A stretch of 64,000 bases of DNA from Unio delphinus (taxonomy: Eukaryota; Mollusca; Bivalvia; Unionida; Unionidae), in the NCBI GenBank assembly GCA_029339505.1, contig JAQISU010000036.1:7106501-7170500 (forward strand), in the 5' to 3' direction. Below the pieces are notes generated by a model that saw only the letters and a program-made list of their open reading frames with translations, did no database searches and was not told the DNA's origin. The translations under genes were made by a program, and so were the position numbers. Positions 58,103-64,000 of the stretch are shown piece by piece. Positions within the stretch are counted from its first letter, which is position 1; each line of letters opens with the position of its first letter.

Positions 58103-61100
58103 CACCGTTGCGTCTATTGCACTCAAGACAAGTCAACATCACATTATTTCTGACATGACCGAGATTGTTATTTTTTCTGTCTACGGTGAATTGGCGAGGA
58201 TCCTTATCCGAATACTGCCAACGCATTATACAATTGCAACTCGCGCAGTGATTATTCTGTTGTTTCTTCAAAGTGATTATTAATTTAGCATCAATATCAA
58301 ATTCTCGTTGTTTTTTTTTGTCCTGTTGTTTGTAACCGGAGAGTTTTTTATTAATGATGCTAACATCAATATCACTTATTGTTGTGTCATTATCATCACC
58401 AATGATTTCATCATCGAGGACAATTCTTCGAAGTTGATTTATGTTTCGTACTCTGGATACTGCGAGATAGACTAAATTTGACCATTCGATGCGATTATCT
58501 ACCATCCAAACAATTGTATCCGATATAGTCAATCCCTGTGAAGAGTGTATTGTTGCTGCGTATCCTAGCGTCCACGGGGATTTATTAGCACGCAATGCAT
58601 CTTCAACGACATTGATATCAACCAGCACAATATCATTTAATACCAGAATTTGTTTTTCACTCTGTCCTGGAATATCAACTTCAATATTCTGTTTTCGTGT
58701 ATCCGATGGCCTATAACAAAGGGGTACTGGAAGCGTTGCAAATTTTTCTTTATGCAATTCAAATAACTTCATCTGAAGTGTGTCCCTGACTATTTTTCTA
58801 CTTGCAATGATCAAATCGTTTGGTCTCCACGCTTCCCAGAAATCATTCATTGGGGTTTCTGAAATCACTTCACGCGCTATTTCGCATTGGATTCTATCCG
58901 GTTGTAATCTAATTAGTTTCTTAAATTCTCGTAATCGTTCATCAAGTGATCTATAATCAGTGGTGATTTCTTCATAGTAGTCTACAAAACCCTTTAGCCA
59001 TTCATGTGGAGATGCACCGACAAATGGTGGTGGTTGGCCTTGATCCCCGCACATGACGACTTTTGTGTTTTTGGTTAACAACCACTCAAGAAATGTTTTT
59101 AATACATCTAATGACACTGTGCATATTTCATCCCAGATTATGATTTCAGGAATGAATTTATCACCCATTCGATCAGGAGTCCATTTGTCACCCTTCCATC
59201 GAAAGAAGCTGTGATAAGTGCAAGCATTTACCCCTCGTTGTATCATCTCTCTGGCGAGTCTGTGAGTCGGTGTTAGCACAATCATGTTAGTAGAAATACA
59301 AGTATTTCCACCACCACGATATAATTCAATTGCACGCGTTGTCTTTCCTGACCCACCACAACCGTTTAAATAAACTGTCTTGTATCTACATACTGGATCA
59401 GATACCGGTGGTGCATTAGAAAATTCTGTAGAAACACTAGTGTTTCCAATTTCAATACGGTTACAACAAAGATATTTATCATCCATGGCAACGTCTGCGG
59501 ATTCACAATACTCATGTAGCATCTCCTTTTTAAATCGCCAACGCCCCCAATTTTCTTCGGGATCTGTGAATGCCGCTACAGCTGATTTGTACTTATTGTG
59601 TATATACATCGAATCAGTGGCTACTCTAACCGCGGTATTAGGAAATCTATTTATCATCGAAAATAGATTAATAGAAGCATAGGCTAGCATTGAACTTCTC
59701 AAATGTGTGTACTGGGAATTATATCCATCACAGTAGGTAACAACCGTACCTAATTTCTCACCATTGGATAGAAAAGCATCCTTACGGGATACAAGTTTTC
59801 CCTGTTTCATTAAATCCGCTACAATAAAATCGTATTCAGCGACATCTATGATCAACCGCGAAGAATATTTTGCGTTATCGTATCGTCCACCCTGGGTAAA
59901 TTTACCGATTATTCTTCTTCCGAGATCTTTTGCCTGTTCTTTTTTAATTTCAAATAACTTCTTAGACCAATTTATTATTTCTTCTTCACTGAAATCTGGA
60001 AACTGTTTTCGTAGTTCGTTGATTATTCTATCTAGATTGGGTTGTGGTAGCCAAACTTCTTTCTGAGCTCGATAGCATATAATAGCCTCGGAAACAATCA
60101 ACGATATTAGCATACCACAATCAATCATATATCTCAATAGCACTATTGGCATCCAGTGTTTTTCAGATAGGTGTCTACCGAGCCAAACATAACTACACGG
60201 ATGTAACCCTGTAGCTAATTCAAATGATATCACACGAGCGAATCCGGTTAAATCAAAATCAGGCAATGGTCCATTAATCGCAACACGAGTCATTTCATGC
60301 GTGGGGTGTCCAAATCGTTTGAAGTACTCAGCGCATTCCCCATACCCGAGAAAACTTCCGGGATAACACGCGGCTATATCAATTGAAATCATACCATCAC
60401 GATGGTATTTCGTATTCCACAGTCCTCCATGACCAAATTCGACGCAACTCAATTTAACATCTTCGAGAAAATCACTTCGTGTTGGACGCCATGAGTTTTT
60501 TTCTCTTGCGAAGTGAGCTACCACTGATGGAATAGTAAAACTATCCGTGAGTAGTTTTTCATGGGAATTCTGCGGTGAAAAATCACTAGCGATTTTTCTC
60601 ATTCTGTTATCTAATTCTTCAATGCGATATAATTCACCATTTGGTTTTACAAATTGATCGAATTCTTCATCACTTCTAAGTAACCACACTGACACAGGAT
60701 CATCTTTACACAACGCATGAATAGCATCAAATAATCTCTCTTCATAGAAAACATCCCCGACTAACTCCCCGGAAAATTCCGGGGGAATATATTTCACGGT
60801 TCGTTCTCGTGGAAATATTGTTACCGCAGGTGTCCACGCGTGTTTGTTATGATCAATAATCTGTATTGGGGCTCCTCGCGATTGATATTTCGGTTCGTAT
60901 AATACTTCTCCGGTTATTGTTGTTACTGATATTGGGAATTTTAATGATGCTTCTAATTTAGCTATATCAGAAATCTTTGCACCATGCTGTTTCACTGTCA
61001 GTTCCCACTCGGTTATTTTTCTACGTCGCAGATCAGTTAGTTTATTTCCTCGGGATGCATTTGTGAAATGTTCTATTATTCGTTCTGCTACACAATTAAG

Positions 61101-61928
61101 CCCTGACGAATATTTCATAGGAGCTAGTTTTGCGATATCGGGTTTATCATTTAACGGATATATCCCATAAACCATTGCTGTTACGGGATAAGATCTTTCG
61201 TAGTATGGTTTGTCAATGCCGGTTAGAATTCCTGGTTTGGAATCTCTACTCACAATGACAGCTTTTTTATTCTTGAGGATTGGTTCAAATTTATCCTTAA
61301 TAATCCATTTGCCATCGACTTCGATAATGAATTTGATTCGGAAAAAATGCCGTTTTTCCCCAACACGTGAAATTATCACTGCTGCTTTTTCATCAGTCAT
61401 GGTAGCATCAACAACACCATCAATTCGAAATGTTGACCAGCAATAGGATGCTCCATCACGTTTGAATTCATTAAAACAATCTCTGATTTTACTAATCATG
61501 GCTTTATCAAGAATTGTATTCTTTGGTGTATTAGAAACTATATCGAGATTGAATTGAGCATCTTTCCAGGGGTAATCTCTCTTGGACGTTTTTGAAATCC
61601 GAAGGATTTTGGGTTTATCGCGATTAAATTTGTTACGTTGTTTTGGTCTATCGAGATTAAATCTAGGACTGATTTTCAATAATCTCTTAAACTCTTTCAT
61701 GTTTCCGTCTCTTGGACGTTTGTTACGTTGTTTTGGTCTATCGAGATTAAATCTAGGACTGATTTTCAATAATCTCTTAAACTCTTTCATGTTTCCGTCT
61801 CTTGGACGTTTGTTACGTTGTTTTGGTCTATCGAGATTAAATCTAGGACTGATTTTCAATAATCTCTTAAACTCTCTATCAGCATTAAATTTAGCATTTC
61901 TCGAAGTCAATCTCTTGAACTCCATCAT
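58095..61928 (-). CDS. Family-B-like DNA polymerase, SF1 helicase and HNH nuclease in one protein
   Basis: 1277 residues. Residues 19-100 are Arg/Lys-rich with a 30-residue repeat (2.7 copies, EFKRLLKISPRFNLDRP...). The middle holds polymerase motifs: A-like SIDIAACYPGSF (515-526), B-like AKDLGRRIIGKF (666-677) and C-like RVATDSMYI (768-776), where ATDS replaces the usual DTDS. Residues 851-1165 are an SF1 helicase: Walker A GCGGSGKTT (856-864), Walker B IIWDEI (930-935), CGDQGQPPP (960-968), GYAATIHSSQGLT (1122-1134) and YLAVSRV (1154-1160). The C-terminus is an HNH/treble-clef nuclease: CASC (1228-1231), TVDR (1248-1251) and CLECNRR (1267-1273). An exonuclease domain is not obvious. It probably replicates the element. 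I have a recollection of uncharacterised animal proteins with this layout, but ordinary Polinton polymerases lack the helicase and HNH. Confidence 0.85.
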   Translation of the reverse strand: MMEFKRLTSRNAKFNADREFKRLLKISPRFNLDRPKQRNKRPRDGNMKEFKRLLKISPRFNLDRPKQRNKRPRDGNMKEFKRLLKISPRFNLDRPKQRNKFNRDKPKILRISKTSKRDYPWKDAQFNLDIVSNTPKNTILDKAMISKIRDCFNEFKRDGASYCWSTFRIDGVVDATMTDEKAAVIISRVGEKRHFFRIKFIIEVDGKWIIKDKFEPILKNKKAVIVSRDSKPGILTGIDKPYYERSYPVTAMVYGIYPLNDKPDIAKLAPMKYSSGLNCVAERIIEHFTNASRGNKLTDLRRRKITEWELTVKQHGAKISDIAKLEASLKFPISVTTITGEVLYEPKYQSRGAPIQIIDHNKHAWTPAVTIFPRERTVKYIPPEFSGELVGDVFYEERLFDAIHALCKDDPVSVWLLRSDEEFDQFVKPNGELYRIEELDNRMRKIASDFSPQNSHEKLLTDSFTIPSVVAHFAREKNSWRPTRSDFLEDVKLSCVEFGHGGLWNTKYHRDGMISIDIAACYPGSFLGYGECAEYFKRFGHPTHEMTRVAINGPLPDFDLTGFARVISFELATGLHPCSYVWLGRHLSEKHWMPIVLLRYMIDCGMLISLIVSEAIICYRAQKEVWLPQPNLDRIINELRKQFPDFSEEEIINWSKKLFEIKKEQAKDLGRRIIGKFTQGGRYDNAKYSSRLIIDVAEYDFIVADLMKQGKLVSRKDAFLSNGEKLGTVVTYCDGYNSQYTHLRSSMLAYASINLFSMINRFPNTAVRVATDSMYIHNKYKSAVAAFTDPEENWGRWRFKKEMLHEYCESADVAMDDKYLCCNRIEIGNTSVSTEFSNAPPVSDPVCRYKTVYLNGCGGSGKTTRAIELYRGGGNTCISTNMIVLTPTHRLAREMIQRGVNACTYHSFFRWKGDKWTPDRMGDKFIPEIIIWDEICTVSLDVLKTFLEWLLTKNTKVVMCGDQGQPPPFVGASPHEWLKGFVDYYEEITTDYRSLDERLREFKKLIRLQPDRIQCEIAREVISETPMNDFWEAWRPNDLIIASRKIVRDTLQMKLFELHKEKFATLPVPLCYRPSDTRKQNIEVDIPGQSEKQILVLNDIVLVDINVVEDALRANKSPWTLGYAATIHSSQGLTISDTIVWMVDNRIEWSNLVYLAVSRVRNINQLRRIVLDDEIIGDDNDTTISDIDVSIINKKLSGYKQQDKKKQREFDIDAKLIITLKKQQNNHCASCNCIMRWQYSDKDPRQFTVDRKNNNLGHVRNNVMLTCLECNRRNGAS
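61630..61875 (-). repeat. 90-bp in-frame repeat at the polymerase N-terminus
   Basis: Two full and one partial copy of a 90-bp unit (30 codons), practically identical, with TTGTTACGTTG landmarks spaced exactly 90 bp. The lack of divergence points to very recent expansion. The unit encodes a basic motif with RFNLDRPK, and single degenerate versions of the same motif flank the array. Confidence 0.9.
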
Positions 61929-62025
61929 GCTATACTAAAAACAAGTGTCTAAATGAAAGATTTTTATATAATGAATCACTGCAAATGGATCAGTCAATGA
62001 ATTAGACAAATAGTATAGTATACGA
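61929..62025. promoter_or_regulatory. Divergent promoter region
   Basis: 97 bp separate the starts of the polymerase gene (minus) and the endonuclease gene (plus). A TATATAA-like block (TTTTTATATAATG, about 61960-61972) could serve one or both. Inference from spacing only. Confidence 0.4.
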
Positions 62026-62517
62026 ATGAACCAGGAATTCAGACCACACCCAGTGAGTACAAATTATGAAGCATCCAGTGATGGTGTTGTAAGAAACCGT
62101 AGACTGAAGAACCCAGTTGGGTGGGATAATGGTATGGGGTATTTGTTCTTTACTGTTGGAAAGAAGAAATATTACAATCATCGTTTCGTGTATGAATGTT
62201 TCCATGGATTGATCAAAGATGGTTTTGTTATTGATCATATTGATTCTAATCCGAAGAACAATTCCTTATCAAATCTTCAAGCAATCACACATAGTGAGAA
62301 TACCAAACGAGGAAGGACTGGGAAATACTCGAAAAAAGCGAGACCTGTGAAATCTTTGAATACAATAACTAACGAAGAAAAAGTATTTAAATCAATATAT
62401 GAAGCCGGCAAGTATTTCAATATTTGTAGACCCTCAGTACGATATGTTGCAGAGGGGGTTTGTCGATCGGCTATTTCAAAAAAGAGCGGACAGAAAATTC
62501 AATTTAGTTATGTCTAA
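62026..62517 (+). CDS. Free-standing NUMOD4/HNH endonuclease (homing type)
   Basis: 163 residues. An N-terminal NUMOD4-like motif (NYEASSDGVVRN, 13-24) is followed by an HNH core with NHRFVYECFHG (51-61), VIDHIDSNPKNNSLSNLQ (69-86), then a NUMOD1-like tail (VKSLNTITNEEKVFKSIYEA, from 108). This is the architecture of phage and giant-virus homing endonucleases, which cut DNA and help spread the gene. It stands alone, not inside an intron or intein that I can see. Frame intact; start ATG 62026. Confidence 0.85.
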   Translation: MNQEFRPHPVSTNYEASSDGVVRNRRLKNPVGWDNGMGYLFFTVGKKKYYNHRFVYECFHGLIKDGFVIDHIDSNPKNNSLSNLQAITHSENTKRGRTGKYSKKARPVKSLNTITNEEKVFKSIYEAGKYFNICRPSVRYVAEGVCRSAISKKSGQKIQFSYV

Positions 62518-62561
62518 TACGTCATATTTTTCATTTAGAAATATATCATTGTTATAGAATA

Positions 62562-62918
62562 ATGAATTCTGAAAACATGAATAGCATTTAATCCGAGATT
62601 TCAAAATTGAAAGGTTGGGATATTGAACTATCAGATGGGTTAAATCCTGATCAAATCATGTCTGATTTTCAGGATATAGAATACGGAGTTAGCACTAACA
62701 AGTATATGCTACCAAAGAAGTATGCGCTCATCAAAAGAATTCAGAATTCTATTAAGGACTCTCTCGCATTTTCCAGTGACATAAGTGTGTTCGCTCCGTT
62801 GTATACCATCGTAGAACGAATACGAAAAGAATTGGGGTACGAATACGAATTGAAAAAGGAGGTTAATTCTAAAGTTAGAAACCTACGGGCGTTAATTCAA
62901 GAAAATGAAAAATTTTGA
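62562..62918 (+). pseudogene. Small element protein, unknown, with one in-frame stop near its start
   Basis: ATG codons at 62562 and 62577 are in frame with a downstream frame that runs to TGA at 62916-62918, but TAA at 62589-62591 interrupts it. Without the first part there is no ATG before 62667; TTG at 62607 would be needed. The product is a polar, likely helical protein of about 100-115 residues ending in a Lys/Glu-rich stretch. I recognise no domain. Either this is a recent nonsense change or translation begins later. Confidence 0.5.
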
Positions 62919-63221
62919 TTGACCAACCATTTATCATTATTTGATTGTGACCGTCCCTCATAGAGATTTTAATTTTTTTTTAGCATTTTTTGATCAAAAC
63001 TGTTGAAATCAGTGAATAAAAAATTGATGGCTGGTTCGCATTGATCAAAAATAGAATGTTGAAACTAGCAGTATTATTATTTTTATATACAATTTTGCTA
63101 CTTTCAACATCGATGAACGAAGCTGTCTCACGACGAAATAACACTTCCATGACCATCCGATGGTGTTAGGTTGGATTGAAAAATTGTTTTGCAATTGAAA
63201 AATTGTTTGCGATTTCAAATA
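62919..63221. other. Non-coding gap between element genes
   Basis: About 300 bp, AT-rich, with several diverged TTGATCAAAA-type and ATTGAAAAATTG repeats (the latter three times at 63175-63208). Probably promoter of gene X; no ORF. Confidence 0.4.
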
Positions 63222-64000
63222 ATGGTCAATGAAGCATTAACAACCCGATTGGCTCGTGAACGACTGGATGCAATCAGGAGATTTGTACCAATTCGTGACT
63301 CTGTACGGAATAAACTACAACAACGACAGAGTCTTCAGACTGATTTTGCTATGGGATCCGAAGAATTGTTTAAACCAGTAACCACAGCAACGAAGGGGAT
63401 AGAGCGTGCTATACTGGGAGATGTTCCCGAGACGGGAAAATCTGTTATTGGTGAACTCGAAAAAATAGCAGCGAAAACTGAACAAACAGAACAAATAGAA
63501 CAAATAGAATCAAAAAGAACAGTTGATGATTTACGCGTGATATTTAACGAGGCGGGGTTAGCAGAAATTAATAAGACTGATCCAACAGGAATTCCTGAGC
63601 TTGTTGTTACGAATTATGAAAACAGGAAAAATATGTTGAAACCAGAATATCATAAGTTTGTTAGAAATATAACTCACTGGGCTGATATATTCTACAAAAT
63701 CAAAACTGAAAAAACAGGTAGAATTAAGAAGGATAGTGCATCATATATTCAATATATCAATGCAGTGGGTATAGTGTATAAACAATACGAAGAGTTTAAA
63801 CAACAACAAAAACCGCCAAAATTGCAAAGGCGGCGACAGCAACCTGCAAAGAAAATATCTTTTTCACCTAAAAAAAAACAAATACCACGTGATGATGATG
63901 ATGATTTTCTTGATTATTTATTACAAGAAGCCGATTTAGAAAAACAGGATGAAGCAACTGGTTATAGCGGAAGTGGATTGCAAGATTCCAGTGTTTCATG
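63222..64000 (+). CDS. Gene X of the virus-like element, 3' end outside the window
   Basis: Open from ATG 63222 to the window end (259 codons so far). It starts MVNEALTTRLARERLDAIRR, has a Gln/Glu-rich charged stretch near residue 90, a conserved-looking block IPELVVTNYENR near 128, then a Lys/Arg-rich region (QRRRQQPAKKI) followed by five Asp and FLDYLLQEAD. I recognise no domain. It has decayed homologues at 17560-18585 and 35506-35710, and in the first of those it lies upstream of a capsid-like gene on the same strand, so a structural or assembly role is plausible. Its C-terminal basic then acidic tail could bind DNA or a partner. Function unknown. Confidence 0.75.
   Translation, partial: MVNEALTTRLARERLDAIRRFVPIRDSVRNKLQQRQSLQTDFAMGSEELFKPVTTATKGIERAILGDVPETGKSVIGELEKIAAKTEQTEQIEQIESKRTVDDLRVIFNEAGLAEINKTDPTGIPELVVTNYENRKNMLKPEYHKFVRNITHWADIFYKIKTEKTGRIKKDSASYIQYINAVGIVYKQYEEFKQQQKPPKLQRRRQQPAKKISFSPKKKQIPRDDDDDFLDYLLQEADLEKQDEATGYSGSGLQDSSVS

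Larger units (their letters stand above)
55656..64000. mobile_element. Polinton/adintovirus-like element, left 8.3 kb
   Basis: It carries an A32-type ATPase, integrase with a DDE triad, family-B-like polymerase, Zn-ribbon and phospholipase A2, the gene set of Polinton/Maverick and adintovirus elements. Its left end is defined by the point where the host retrotransposon RT frame stops making sense (about 55654); the sequence then begins AGCAGCAGAGAGGGTG, with AG as in Polinton termini. Most frames are intact, so the insertion is recent. The right end, the capsid and protease genes and the other terminal repeat are past the window. The expected target duplication is ACGAAT (55650-55655). Confidence 0.8.

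Noticed and set aside
58489..60066. Plus-strand frames of 75-100 codons opposite the polymerase gene
   Set aside because: Shadows of the intact 1277-codon minus-strand gene.

Overview
ORGANISM AND SETTING. The window is animal nuclear DNA: AT-rich, split genes with GT-AG introns, abundant minisatellites and (TA)n tracts, tRNA-derived SINEs, several decayed non-LTR retrotransposons and a Polinton/Maverick- or adintovirus-like element. The tandem-repeat load, SINE types and phase-1 EGF exon style suggest a lophotrochozoan, most likely a bivalve mollusc; this assignment is inference.

LAYOUT. (1) 1-30711, plus strand: the 3' part of one large gene. I could chain 19 exons with matching splice phases into one 1636-residue open frame (4911 nt with stop). 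It encodes 11 complete EGF-like domains, one 840-codon Ser/Thr-rich mucin exon with a 146-residue repeat, a SEA domain with a Gly-Ser self-cleavage motif, a last Cys-rich segment, one transmembrane helix and a cytoplasmic tail. The layout recalls membrane mucins. Its introns hold minisatellites, a solo LTR (3570-4776), a CR1-like remnant (11290-12750), a decayed Polinton relative (15289-18801) and a TTAA-flanked DNA transposon with a THAP exon (22382-24985). (2) 30712-39240: no gene seen; a 35-bp minisatellite (32050-33690), a third fragment of the Polinton family (35368-35710) and a SINE with perfect target duplications (37007-37251). (3) 39886-40082, minus strand: the last coding exon of NAD-dependent glycerol-3-phosphate dehydrogenase, convergent with the mucin gene. 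(4) 40083-52900: mostly repeats, two copies of a retrotransposon 3' end each running into a 64-bp minisatellite, and one unidentified candidate exon (47793-48062, minus). (5) 52950-55655, minus: a decayed I/Jockey-type non-LTR element with RT, RNase H and a terminal Cys/His motif. (6) 55656-64000: a young Polinton/adintovirus-like element inserted in that RT and running off the window.

THE VIRUS-LIKE ELEMENT. In order: A32-type packaging ATPase (minus), Zn-ribbon frame and phospholipase-A2 frame meeting at a run of nine A (plus), retroviral-type integrase (plus), a 1277-residue protein joining a family-B-like polymerase, an SF1 helicase and an HNH nuclease (minus), a free NUMOD4/HNH endonuclease (plus), a small ORF broken by one stop (plus) and an open gene (gene X) cut by the window end. 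Gene X has decayed homologues in the relics at 15289-18801 and 35368-35710. The first relic also keeps a decayed likely major capsid protein, so one virus-like family has entered this region at least three times.
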